From Corythucha ciliata (taxonomy: Eukaryota > Arthropoda > Insecta > Hemiptera > Tingidae): DNA of 64,000 nt. The position numbers and the translations under genes were made by a program. This document shows, piece by piece, positions 11,540-22,352 of this stretch. Positions within the stretch are counted from its first letter, which is position 1. Each line of letters starts with the position of its first letter. The stretch is taken from NCBI GenBank assembly GCA_038030265.1, contig CM075941.1:10540001-10604000 (forward strand), read 5' to 3'. The notes under the pieces are model-generated. The model saw only the letters and a list, made by a program, of their open reading frames with translations. It did not search any database and was not told the DNA's origin.

Positions 11540-12259
11540 AAAATGCAGACTGGTCAGTTTTTTTGGCAAGATCGTTTGTTTTTTATCAGTTTGGGTTATA
11601 TCCGCCAGTTTTAGAGAGAAATCATCAATTTGGGGCGAAGCCTTGGGTTTTAAAATCGCCAGTCGTGCTGTGAAATCTATAATTTAGGGGTAACACTTCG
11701 CCTTTGGCATGAAATCGTCGATTTTAAAGTAAAATATTCAGTTTTAGAGTGAAGTCTTTAGTTTTGGGTTAAAAAACGTCAGTTTTAAGTTGAAAATCGT
11801 TGGTTTTTTACACCTCTCAGACAAGACGTTGATGAAAAGTCGGACACCCAGTATTGAGTGTGCCAATCCTTTCCTACGAGTATCGATTTAGAGGGAAAAC
11901 ATTGTCAGTTTTTGGACAGAAAATTAGGATTGGAAGGCTAAAGGCGATATTTCCTAACGGAAATGTTAGTTTTCGGTGGATTACGACCCTTTTTGTGTAA
12001 AACTCATTTTCCGGGGAAGAATTTGGCGATTTAATGCGACTTTTTTCTGACTTAATCAACTACCAGTTCTTTTGCTGGGGTCTCTGCCCACCCCTGGAAT
12101 AAGGGCTGTCTACGCCCCTGCACTTAACAACTACCTACGTAACGTGAACTATTAGTTTGGCAAAAATATGCCTTGCGCCGAATGAAGTGAACTCAGCGCA
12201 GTGGTGGAGGGGAAGCTCTTATGTCCCACGGCTACGAATGCGATTGTCAAAATTGGGTT

Positions 12260-13200
12260 TTTTATTGAGCAAAATCCGGGAAATTACTTTTTTATTGAGT
12301 GGAACCTGCTAAAAATTGTTCTTACAGCCAAAAATCGGCGTAATCGTTCACTGAAATAGGACACCCAGCGAAATTGTTTTACTGACAAACAAACAAAAAT
12401 TGAGCATTTCCTCAAAAAATAAACGATTTCCTCAGAAAATTGAAAATTCGTTCGTCATAAAGCATACAATTTCATCATAAAATTCACGATCTCCTTATAA
12501 AATTGAGAATTTCCTCGTAAAATGGACAATATCTTCATAAAATTGAATATTTCCTCATGAAATTGATAATATCCTCGTTAAATTGACAATGTCCCCGTGA
12601 AATTGATAATTTAGAAACGATCACCAATTACTATATTAACAATAATCACCGAAAGGGCAATCGCCTATCGAGTCATGGGGTAAAATTAATAGGTTCCATG
12701 GACCAAAAATAAAAGTATTGAGAATAAGTTACAATTTTCTCATCAAATTGACAATTTCCATGTCTAATTGACAATTTCGGCTTCAAGTTGACAAGTTTTT
12801 TAATTAAAATGTCCAATGCGCTGATAAAAATGTCAATTTGCTAATAAAAATGGCAATTTCCTCGTGAAACTGACAATTTCGTCCCAAAATTAACGATTGC
12901 AGTTCGAACTAACAATTTCCTTACAAAATTGAAAATTCATTCAAAAAGGGCAAGTTTCTTATTATATTGACAATTCTTCATAAAATTGACTATTTCCTTA
13001 TTAAACTGACGTTGTACTTATCAAATTGACACATTTTAGACTGAAAATTTCCTTGTAAAATCAACTATTATGCTCATAAGCTTAAGATGTCTTATAAAAT
13101 TGGAAGTTTTCTCATGAAACAGACAATTTCGTTATGAAATTGACAATTCTTCCGTGAAACGGACGGGTTTTTTCATAAAATGGACAATATCATGTCCCCT
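12260..13200. repeat. Family D ~21-bp tandem array
   Basis: The unit is about AAATTGACAATTTCCTCATA. Units vary but keep the TTGACAATTT core. This family shares no obvious core with family A, although it lies beside it. Confidence 0.8.
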
Positions 13201-13520
13201 TAACATTGTCTTGGGAAAGTATTTCGCACATGTTACCTCTTGACGCGGCATTTCACGTAAATTTTGCATTGAATGTGACGATTCACGTGAGTGTTTTCCT
13301 GCATGTTGCGTTTTGCCCGCCGTGGGGCATTTTGCGTAGTTTCACGCGTCGTGCCGCGGCATTTCTAAAGATTTTTTTTTTCCCTCACAATGTGACGTTT
13401 CGCTTTAATTTTGCCCCTGGCGTGACCTTTCGCATGAATTTTGCCCTTGATGTGGCGGGGCGTTTATCATCAATTTTCCCCCTCGGTGGGGCCATTCGCG
13501 AGAGTTTGGTCCGTTAAACA
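13200..13520 (+). repeat. GC-richer ~30-bp array that stays open as a pseudo-ORF
   Basis: Units of about 30 bp of the type TTTCGCATGAATTTTGCCC with TTGATGTGGC repeat here. Because the period is a multiple of three, one frame (13206-13517) stays open with a 10-residue periodicity. I regard that frame as a by-product of the repeat, not a gene. Confidence 0.6.
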
Positions 13521-13759
13521 GCTTGGTATTACGAGAGCCTTTGATCCTCGGGCCCGTGAATTCTTTTTTTGCGCAAGTGACCTCGACTCCAAGAGAGGGG
13601 CCATGGCCCCTGTGGCCCCTCCCATAGATCCGCCAATGTTGTGAAGGCTCAGATCGAGAGAATACGCTGCTCCCCACTTTTTTTATTTATTTTTTTTTTT
13701 TTAAGGTCCGTAAGCGGATAAAGATGAGAAAGGGGTACTAATATGCTATTCTTACAGGC

Positions 13760-15080
13760 AACACTGCAAAAAGTTGGGAAAAATCGCTAGTATTCGTGGC
13801 CAAAACTGTTCGAAAGCCTTCATTCGCGGTATCTCGATGAAAGATCCAGACCTAAATTGAGAAAAAATCGCTGATTCGCGGTGTATAGATGCCACTTTAT
13901 GCCTAAAATGAAAAAAAACGCTAATTTACTGTTGGTAAAATTGAGACGTGGCTCAGTTTTTGCATTTATGCAAGCGCTAAAGGGCAAGAAAACCCACTAC
14001 GGCTATAAGATAGAAAAAAAAACACGCTAATTCGGGGCTAAAATTGAAAAAATGACAAATTCGCAGCTGAAATTGCACAAAATCGCCCATTCGCGGATAG
14101 AAAAGTGAAAAGCAACTAATTCACAGCTAATTTTCGAAAAATGCTAATTCACGACTGAAATTGAGAAGAATGGCTAATTAGCTGCTAAAATTGGGACGTA
14201 CACTAATCTAGCTAATTCGCTAATGAAATTGACAAAAAGCGCTACTTAGCGGCTAAACTTGGAACAATCCTATTTCGCGGACTTAATTGAAAAGAATAGG
14301 TACAGCTAAAATTGTAAAAAATCCGATAATTAGCGGATAAATTCTAGAAAAAACGTTCATTCGTGGATTCAAATAAAAACATTTTACGGTGTACATCTAG
14401 AGATGAAGACACAAGTTTTGAGCCATCACTCGTCCAGATCTGTCGAGATAAAAGTGGACGACGGACGCCATACTAAAAATCGAGATTTAGGCCTTTTCGG
14501 GGTCCAGGAACACGAATCTGGGTCAGCTATTTTTTTTTTTTTTTTGCCATTACCAAACTTCCTTCCCTACGGGGACATGGAAGTAAAAAATCGGCTAATT
14601 CTCAGCTATATTAGAGAAAACGCGAATTCACGACTAAAATTTAGTAATAACGCTGACTCGGGGCTAGAATTCAGCAAAAGACAATAGTCTGTTGCTTCTG
14701 AAGGCAATTTCGGGCCTAAACCTTTAAAAAAAAGCGCTAGTCCATAGCTAAAAATTGAAGAAAAAAAATAATTGCGTCCAATGTTGAGAAAAATCACTAA
14801 TTAAACAGCGCGGCTGAAATTAACGAAATAGGCTATACTCGCCGCTCAAAGTGCTAATTCACTGCTGAAAAGGTAAAAAATCGCTAATTCGCTGCCAAAA
14901 TCGAGGAAAACTTCAATTCTTGACAAAAATTGAGAAAAATCGCTAACATGGGATAAAAACGCTACTTCGCAGCTAAAAATTAGGGAAAATCACCTATTCG
15001 CGGACAAAGTGTAGGGGAAAAGCTCTGTAATTCACGGCTAAAAATGGAAAAAACTTCAATTTTCGGCTATTTTATAGTTT
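13760..15080 (-). repeat. Family A ~30-bp array, minus orientation
   Basis: Units of the form GCTAATTCGCGGCTAAAATT followed by GAGAAAAA. The array is broken at about 14400-14580 by sequence that does not match the unit. Confidence 0.8.
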
Positions 15081-15722
15081 TGAAATGGTTGAGCTCAACC
15101 AAGTCGAAGAGAAAAAACTACACACAAAGATCACAATCTGCTTTGCTGAGCTGAATCTAACGAGGTAGAATGCCTAAGTCCCCGATCAAGTCCTAACGCC
15201 CAGTTCCCTGAGGATTGCAACGAGACCATAAAATCGGTATCGGTGCAGATATAAGACAGCAAAGTAGGGGAAAAATGTATGCAGCGTGAGGGCTGAGGCG
15301 AAAGCTGCGTACGTGTATTTTGGGTGTTCTCAATCAGTGAATTTTGAACCAACTGCTAAGCTATACGATGTAAAACAACCTTGTGTCTTGTGTCATATGG
15401 GTTGAAGGGTGTCCCGGTTTCAAGAAAACCCTACTTGATAGGTTTTCTCATTTGTCTCATTGTACCTCAAGGACCATTACCGAAAAAAAAAAATTAATCT
15501 GTAGTTACCAGTTTTCTCAGGAGGACTGGGATCCGTCAAAGAGTTGGACGGGGGGCAGGCATCAGCCCCTGTATCGGACCTTGCAGTTTACTCAAACATC
15601 GAGCCGAACAAGAACGTGCGGTTGAACTTTCGTCCGGGATTTGGGGGCGGGGGCGAAGCATTCAATGAGTGAAATCAACAGGTTCTTTGGCGGAGGCGAC
15701 CAATTAACACACGAGTTTCACT
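15081..15722. other. Unannotated stretch downstream of the 15.7-16.3 kb gene
   Basis: Short open frames occur on both strands without domains. 15632-15660 is G-rich. I see no array, element or exon I can support. Confidence 0.4.
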
Positions 15723-16329
15723 TTAAACACACTCAGGCGTCCTCACAGTCACAATTTTATCTAAGTTTTCCTTTAGTTTTAAGTTTACCTTTTCGTACTG
15801 CTCGAGTCTATCATAGAAGCCTTTCGTCTTCGCTTCATCGATGAACTCTCCTAGAAATGCCTCGAATAGTGGATTTGGAGTTTTTAAAATTAATTTCGCT
15901 CGCTCCTCATCGACACTGTCGTTCATTTTCCAATGTATTCCCTCAAAAATTTTCTTTAAAAAACCATCCGAATTAAAGTTTATGAGCTTCTTTGCAAGAG
16001 GCAAGAGTGATTGATATGGGCTATCTACAAGAAAACCGTTGAAGTGTTGAAGTTGAGGATTTAAGTCTGTCGCTTTGAGCGCTTCCAAGCGGATTTTTGT
16101 TGAAGTGACAACTTTTTCTCAACTCATCTCGTTTCTTCGTCACACGCTGCTGATAAAGATCTTTTAGCGTCCCCCCGAAACATGCTGCAGCGTGGTTGAC
16201 GTCGACACGTGGAAATGCGTTACTTTTAGCGTTTGCTTTCAATAGTTTTTTGCGTGTGTGTATATAGTCTTGTGACATTTTGCTACAAAAACTTGGAAAT
16301 CGAAGTAAAAACAGCAGTAGGGGAGCCAT
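15723..16329 (-). pseudogene. Intronless gene of unknown function, one-base frameshift
   Basis: I do not recognise this protein. The ATG at 16329 opens a frame that starts with a hydrophobic stretch (MAPLLLFLLRFPSFC), possibly a short signal or anchor. Just past DELRK, in an A5 run (T-run at 16113-16117 on the plus strand), the frame is lost, while the adjacent frame is open from there to the stop at 15723. Removing a single base gives 201 residues with no internal stop. The predicted chain is lysine-rich and looks largely helical, with motifs such as HTRKKLLKAN, FLKKIFEGIHWKMND and a C-terminal LEQYEKVNLKLKENLDK likely to be coiled. No introns are apparent, unlike the other genes here. It may be a real gene with a homopolymer sequencing error, a young pseudogene, or a retrocopy. 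Confidence 0.55.
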
Positions 16330-17106
16330 CCTTGAAGTATCGGAAGTTCCAGGTGTGAGTATATACCTAATCTCATAATTCGTTTGTGTCTGTCGATTTA
16401 TATTTTCTCGTTTATTTTGCCATTTTTGTGCTACTACGTCTCAAACTTTTGAATTTCCGCATGAAAGTTAGCAATCCTTAGTAAATTAGGATAGCCCTAA
16501 CCTAAATCTAGTCCTAAACTCTGGGTCCGTCAATAGTGGTCTTTGAACTGGCTAGATGACTGACACCCTCAAAATATCACATCAGTGAGCTTTTCTAATC
16601 GCTTAAGGCCTTCCGTTATCAAAATGACCGTTTTTAGACGGATACTGACGATTTCATTTCAACAACATTTTAAATCAAACAGAAAAATGGAAATTTAACC
16701 TACAAACTCCAATTAGCTTGGTTCAAAATCTTGTGTTTAGGATCTGTTCAATGTTACCAGACAGTCAAGGAAAAATTATGATGCCTCTAACCCAAATTGT
16801 GGTATTTTCATCTGTCGTGGTGGAAGCTGGACCCGAAGGAAGGCAGGGGGGGGCGAATGCCCCTCAACAAGGTCTGGTTGAGGCTGCGGTACTCCCTCAG
16901 TCGTGAGGCTGACTGAAAATTACGTCGAAAATCGAGAAATTATATCCGTCAGCGGCTTTTGCACCGCCAGCCATGCAGTGTTCGAGCCCGAGCTTATTGT
17001 CTTCCGATCATATTTTTTGTCATCCCCGGCGCTGCTATTGTGCTGTCCCCCAATCGGGCACAACTCTGAACAAGACCCCCCCCCCCTCAACACTCGTTCT
17101 TTCGCA
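16330..17106. other. Unannotated stretch upstream of the 15.7-16.3 kb gene
   Basis: Would include the promoter of the minus-strand gene, but I recognise no core element. There is a G-run near 16847-16853 and a C-run near 17081-17090. No exon is supported. Confidence 0.4.
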
Positions 17107-17340
17107 CATAGACTCTAATTTGCGATCTAGTTGGCCCTAACATCTGATCAGTTTGGTCAACTAACTTTCTGGGTTTTTATGGGCCAAACTGGGGATTTTC
17201 AAAGGTTTTGAGGTCATAGGGGTGTGGGGCAGAGGCGTAGAGTTAGGGGGGGCGAGGTGGACCATCGCCCACCCAATATTTTCACCTGATTTTCAACAAT
17301 ATCGTCCGACAAAGGGTGATGTACTGTGGTATAGCGATGA
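17107..17340 (+). repeat. Fragment related to the large interspersed repeat
   Basis: The text around TGGGGATTTTCAAAGGTTTTGAGGTCATAGGGGTGTG parallels 2690-2740 in the left arm (ATGGGGATTTTCCATGG, then ATAGGGGTGTG), and a GAGGCGTAG motif follows at about 17232. It is a diverged fragment of the same family. Confidence 0.6.
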
Positions 17341-20300
17341 GTAATATTATTTTATTAATTTAAACCGCGAATTAGCGCTTTTTCTGCATTTAATACGCGA
17401 AGAGGCGATTTTTCTCAATTGAAGCAAGCATTTAAGGTAAGCCTTTTTCAATATTTTAGCCGCGCATTACCACTTTTTCTCAATTTCATCCATGAATTAG
17501 CTAATTGGTGGCGAGTTCTCTCAAAATTTTCTCCATTTTACTGTCCCGAAATTGTCACTAGAAGCACTGGCGGATCTACACCTATCGGGGCATGGGACGG
17601 ATAACTCACTGAGGCCCCTTAGGTCCGTATTTATGAACGTTCCTTGAAGCTTCCTTGAGTCAAGGAACCGTTGAGAACAGTTTTGATCACAATAAAAACA
17701 TCTGTTCTAATGAATTTCAAGGGTTCCTTAATGTCAAGGAACGTTCATAAATACGGACATTAGTCTCTAGGATAAACAATAAATAATTATAATTTTTACG
17801 TACCTAGCGTTAAACTTTGGGGTTTTCCTTATTTTAGCCACAAATTGGCATTATTTATACACCCCAACCGCCAATTAGCGCTCATGATTAGTTTAAGCCG
17901 TATATTGACGAATTTCTCTATTTTAGCCGCGAATGAGTGTTTTTAGTCAATTTTACCCGCGAATTGACGCATTTCTCAATTTTGGCCTCAATTTGCAACG
18001 TTTTTCTCAATTTCTGCTGTTTCTCAATTTTATAGCCCCAAAGTTGCCTTCAGAAGCCACGATTTTAGACGCAAATTGAAACTCTGTATTTTATAGCCGC
18101 GAATCAATGTTTTTTTAAATCAAAATTCTTAGCCGCAAAATAGCGATTTAATCCCGTGAATAAGCGATTTTTATCGATTTTAGCGATGAATTGGCGTTTT
18201 TGAGAGAGAGAGAGAGAGCGATCCGGCGTTTTAGACGCGATTGAGCACTTTATCTCAATTCGTTTTTCTAAATTTAAGGCGCGCTGTAATTAGTGATTTT
18301 CCAGAATTAGCCGCATATACACCGGGGTATTTACATTTTAAGGCCCCGCATTAACAATTTTCTCCCCTCGCGCGCATATCCTCAGTTTTAGTAGCGGACT
18401 AGCAGTTTATTTTTTCACTAATATCCGTGAATTGGCGCTTTCCTCAATTTTGAGCCATAAATAAGTTGCGTTCAGAAGCCCAGAATTGGTGTATTCTCAA
18501 TTTTAGACACAAATTAAATTTGTCTTAATCGTGACAAAGTCTAAATTTGTTTTAGGCGTGAATTAGAGCTTTTTCTCAATTTTAGAGCAGCAAAATTAGC
18601 GATATTTCTCAATTCTTGACACAAATTTGCGTTTCCCTCAATTTTAAGCAGCGAATTAGCACATTTTCTCAATTTGAATTGAAAAATAGCGTTTCCCTTA
18701 ATTTTAGGCGCACTAATTAGCGATTTTTCAAAATTATCAGCTTAGCCAAAGTTTTTACTTTTTTGACCCGCATTAACCATTTTTTTTGTTAATTTGATTA
18801 CCATTTTCCGTTGTTACCATTGTTTTTTGGGTTCTTTTAGCTATGGATTAGCGCTTTTTCGCACTTTCAGCCACCGTACAGCGTACTATTTTTTCTACAT
18901 TTTTTTTTTAAAGCAGGGAATTGGCACTTTTCTCAATCTGAACTGAAAATTATCGTTTTTATCCCATGAATTAACGTTTTTTCGCCACAAATCGGCGTTT
19001 TCCTCAATTTTTAGCATCGAATTAGCACTTTTCCTCAATTTGAGCTGAAATTTAGTGGGTTTTAAAATTTTAGCCGCGCTATTTAATGGTTTTCCCAATA
19101 TTAGCCGTGAATTACCGTTTTTTTGTACATTTTGGCCCCGCATTGGCTTTTTTTTTTCAATTTTAGTTATGGATTAGCACTTTTTCTCAGTAGGTACACG
19201 CGAAATATAGAAATATATAAGCTATGGGTAGGCATTTTCTCAATTTTAGCCGCGAATAAGTGATTATTTTTCATTTTTATCCGCAAACTAACGTTTTTTC
19301 TACAATTCTATCTTCTACGGTTCTCAATTTTGAAGACGGATTAAGCGATTTCTCTACATTTTAGCCGCGATTTTTTTCACTTGTTCAGCCATGATATAGC
19401 GCACGTTCCTAAATTTTAGCCGCGGGCTAGGCCCAAAAGGCTTGGCCGTAATTTTTGCCCTTATACACCGCGAATCATCGACGTTTTTTTAAATTTTGGT
19501 TTAAAAATTGCATCGAGAAACCACGAGTGAGCGCTTTTTCGCGGATTTAGCCACGAATGTTAGCGCTTTTCCATACTTTTTGCCATTTATTTGCCCCAAT
19601 ATCCGCACATTAGAGCGCCTTCTCAATTTTATCTTCTTAAAAGGCGACCTAAAAAATCTTGGGGATCAGCGCATTTCCTTTGTTTTAGCCGCGAATGTGC
19701 TTCCGGAGGCGCGAATATTTAGCCACACTATATTTGCTGATCACCAGTATAACGTTCTATTCTCCGGACTGAAAATCGTCGAAAGGAACACAATCGCTGT
19801 CCAATCGTCTACCAAAACTCTTCTCTACTTGTTTGCCCCCCCCCCCGCGCTCCTTCCTCGGTACGCTACTGACTAGAATCCGATGAAATGCATGTTTTCA
19901 ATTTTAGCCGCTAGCCAGTGTTTTTCTCCATTTAAACGGGGAATTTGAGCATATTCCCGATTAGCGATTTTTTTTTTTAAAGCCGCAATTTTGCGCTTTC
20001 CCACTATTTTAGACGCAAAATTTGCTTTAGAAGCCGTGAATTGACATTTTACTCAATTTAATAACGGCTAATAAGCGCATTCCCCTTATTTTACCCGTAA
20101 ATTAGCTGTTTTTCTCAATGTCATTGGTGGATTACTAATTTTTCTCCAGTTTAGCTTTAGCTCAATTTCATAAGTCTCAGTATTAGATGCAAAGTACAGT
20201 TGTTTTTATCCCGTGAATTAGAGACTTTTCCTAATTGCAGCCTTGAATTAAGATTTTTTTGTTTTACCTGTGAAATAACGCTATTACTCAAAAGCGGCAA

Positions 20301-20800
20301 AGTGCTGTTTTTGTCCTGTGAATTAGCGCTTTTTCTTTATACTTTTCTCAATTTTAGCTGCACTGTCGCCTTTTTACCCCTCAAATTATTGACTTTTTAA
20401 GTTTTAGAATTCTAGCCGAGAATAGCGATTTTTCTCTTCTCTATTTTAGTCGCAAACTTGACTTCAGAAGCCATGAATTGGCTTTGAATTTCTTCAATTT
20501 CAGGAGTGAATAAGTGTTTTTCTAAATTTGAGCTTTGAATTAGCACATTTTCGCGATTTTATCCGCGAGTTAGAGATTTTTTTCCATTTTAGCCGTGATT
20601 TAGCGCTTTTTATCCTGCGAATTAGAGACTTTTCTTCATTTCAGCCGTGAATTAGCACTTTTCCTCAGTTTAATCAGTGAAACAAAGCTTTCCCTCAATT
20701 TTACCCATGAATTGGCGTTTTATCCCGCGAAATAGTGATGTATCTCAATTTTTTGCCGTGATTTAGCGTTTTTCATAATTTTAGGTGCGTTCTAAAAACC
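17340..20800 (+). repeat. Longest family A array (about 3.4 kb)
   Basis: Roughly one hundred degenerate ~30-bp units, all in plus orientation, with the AATTTTAGCCGCGAATTAGC core and T-tracts. Variant units with GTTGCCTTCAGAAGCC-like text recur at about 18047, 18471, 20017 and 20457. A MITE (17622-17759) is nested near the start. A short GA repeat lies at about 18203-18218. No gene is seen in the array. Confidence 0.85.
17622..17759. mobile_element. Harbinger-like MITE, 138 bp, TTA duplication
   Basis: Terminal inverted repeats GGTCCGTATTTATGAACG and its mirror are perfect except for the outermost base. TTA flanks both sides (17619-17621 and 17760-17762). Length and termini resemble the element at 53708-53846. 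PIF/Harbinger elements typically duplicate a 3-bp TWA target. No coding capacity. Confidence 0.8.
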
Positions 20801-20869
20801 TCTTTGTAGCGGTTCTATTATCCTTAGCCATTTTCCTCCATTTTCGCCCCTTATCTTAGCCCTGAGCTC

Positions 20870-21130
20870 TATATTCCCCCACCCTTATCCACTAAAAAGG
20901 CCCATTCACAGGCATTCTCCAAACCACGACAAACCTTCAAACCCCAGGAAAGCTCCAAACCGCAGTTTAACTCCAATCGCAGCAAAGGCCCAACCACAAG
21001 AAGGCCCAAACACAAAAAGCTGTATACAAAAAGTTCTAACCTCAGTAAAGCTGCAACCACAGCAAAGCTCCTAACCCCAGCAAACCTCCAAACCACAGTA
21101 AAGATCCACAACAACAGCGAAGCTCCGACT
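20870..21130. repeat. Family G ~17-bp array
   Basis: Units of the form AAAGCTCCAAACCACAG repeat with variation, C/A-rich on this strand. A second patch of the same family is at 24470-24620, on the far side of the VIPAS39 gene. Confidence 0.75.
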
Positions 21131-21259
21131 CACCGGGTTTGTAGTAAGCTAATGCCGCGTTTGTGCTCTTTCGATGAGTCAAGCCCGCAGGAATTGTTTT
21201 TTATTGAGCCCAACTATCGGATGGGGTGGGGTGGGGGGGTTAAATAGTCGAACCCACTA

Positions 21260-21570
21260 TAATGTTTTATTAGATTGTAAAAAACCTGAAATATGGTTTT
21301 TGATGACGCATACTCGAGGTTTCAAGAGCCAAACCAAGAAGTTTGGTTTTTAAGGAAAGAAATCCACAAAATTGGTTTTTGAGAGAGCCAAATTCGTTAT
21401 AATAATCTTTTTGAAATTGAAACCCGCGAAAATGGTCTTTTAGATTGCAAAACCCGTGAAAATCGTATTTTAGGGAGCAAAACTCGCGCAATTTGTTTAT
21501 TGAAGAGCCATGAGCCACACCCTCCCCGCGGCTGGGAAACCCGCGGGCTGTTCGCCCACGGATGAGGTTA
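21260..21570 (-). repeat. Family B ~30-bp array, minus orientation
   Basis: Units resemble AACCCGCGAAAATGGTCTTT with the next unit following after about 30 bp. It is the reverse complement of the arrays at 41.9-43.4 kb. Confidence 0.7.
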
Positions 21571-22012
21571 CCTCTCATAAAACGTCCTGGTCAACCTCTC
21601 ATAAAACGTTGACTTAGCACGTTGCATGCACGAGTCATCGATTCATATTCTCGGGGAATGCGCCCGATACGGGTCCGTTCAGAGCCTGAGAGAACTCTTT
21701 AATAATAGCATTGTTACAGACCGCTTTATGTATTGGAATAAATGCGGGGCTGACAACCGACGAAACGCGTGGCCAAATGAGTCGAAATGCAATCATTTGG
21801 GAGTCTTTTTTTTACTGTTGCCCTGAAAGAAAAGGAGAACAAAATTGTAGATGTTGGCAGCCAGTGTCTATTGTGATGACTCCTTATTTAACCGATCAGG
21901 AAGCCAGATTGAACGAACGCTCGAAAAGTTGTAAAGTATTATTTAAAAATTTCAAAAGCGTTTGTGCAAGCTTAGGCAGCACAAAATAAATGAATAATAC
22001 ACAATATGACAT
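21571..22012. other. Region 3' of the small ORF; nothing supported
   Basis: Two short overlapping plus-strand frames (21626-21989) contain no domain. A duplicated ATAAAACGT with CCTCTC context occurs at 21574 and 21601. This stretch would hold the 3' UTR of the minus-strand ORF. Confidence 0.4.
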
Positions 22013-22282
22013 TCAAACCAGCACCTTTTTCACGTCGGTTGTTCCAGACGGCAGATTTCGTTGAAAATCCAACAGGGCCTGAGCTTCGGGCATGCTCGAA
22101 TCACCGATAATGGCGTTCCGCCTTTTGACTAGCGACAATGGATCAGGACCAGAATCGTCGGATTCCTCGGTTTCGGTCTGCTTCTGAAGTATGCGAATGC
22201 AAATTATTGGGCATTTGAACGAGATTGTAGGTTAGGGCAAGAATACTTGATTCGGCCGTCGAGAGTCTCCATTTCCTGACAT
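22013..22282 (-). CDS. Small two-exon ORF, 68 residues, just downstream of VIPAS39
   Basis: Not recognised. Exon 1 runs 22282-22247 (ATG, 12 codons), then a 63-bp GT-AG intron, then exon 2 22183-22013 to a TGA. The product is hydrophilic and acidic early (TETEESDDSGPD), then carries SLVKRRNAIIGDSS and ends in a short VKKVLV tail; no signal or membrane segment. Its ATG lies only 70 bp past the stop codon of the VIPAS39 gene on the same strand, and a good acceptor (TTTTTCAAACAG) ends 25 bp before the ATG. That spacing suggests either an operon-like pair resolved by spliced-leader trans-splicing or an alternative terminal exon set; joining it in frame to VIPAS39 does not work. Clean splicing and an unbroken frame favour a real gene. 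Confidence 0.55.
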
Positions 22283-22352
22283 AACCCCCTTCTAAGAGAA
22301 CTTTTGGCTGTTTGAAAAATTACGTCAGATGATTCTAACACGTGATTTTTCT

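Larger units (their letters stand above)
9047..11710 (+). repeat. Right arm of the large inverted duplication
   Basis: Reverse complement of 751-3261. In order it holds: a segment starting TGCGGATCCAGAGTCGG and ending in an A-run (9047-9231), a transposon-end-like GGGCGTAGCCAG (9254), the block homologous to 2640-3030, a family A array on the opposite strand (9815-11235), a SINE, and the block continuing to 11710. Similarity to a third partial copy at 28.8-30.0 kb shows the segment is an interspersed repeat, not a local event only. Confidence 0.93.
9251..12120. mobile_element. Probable DNA transposon-like element with GGGGCGTAG termini
   Basis: Left end CATGGGCGTAGCCAGAGG (9251) and right end GTCTACGCCCCTG (ending 12120) are imperfect inverted repeats of a motif also found alone at 31619-31633 and 48031-48040. 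Between them lie a family A array and a nested SINE. No transposase frame is visible, so this would be a non-autonomous element that has captured or grown a tandem array. The boundaries are inferred from the termini; no target-site duplication is evident. Confidence 0.5.

Noticed and set aside
13206..13517. 103-codon open frame with a 10-residue periodicity
   Set aside because: It lies wholly within a ~30-bp tandem array; a period divisible by three keeps a frame open without coding.
16113..16117. Programmed ribosomal frameshift
   Set aside because: No canonical slippery heptamer with a downstream structure is seen; a homopolymer error is simpler and is matched by the case at 39258.
17340..20800. 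CRISPR-like array of ~30-bp repeats
   Set aside because: Units are directly adjacent and highly degenerate with no unique spacers, and the context is a eukaryotic genome.
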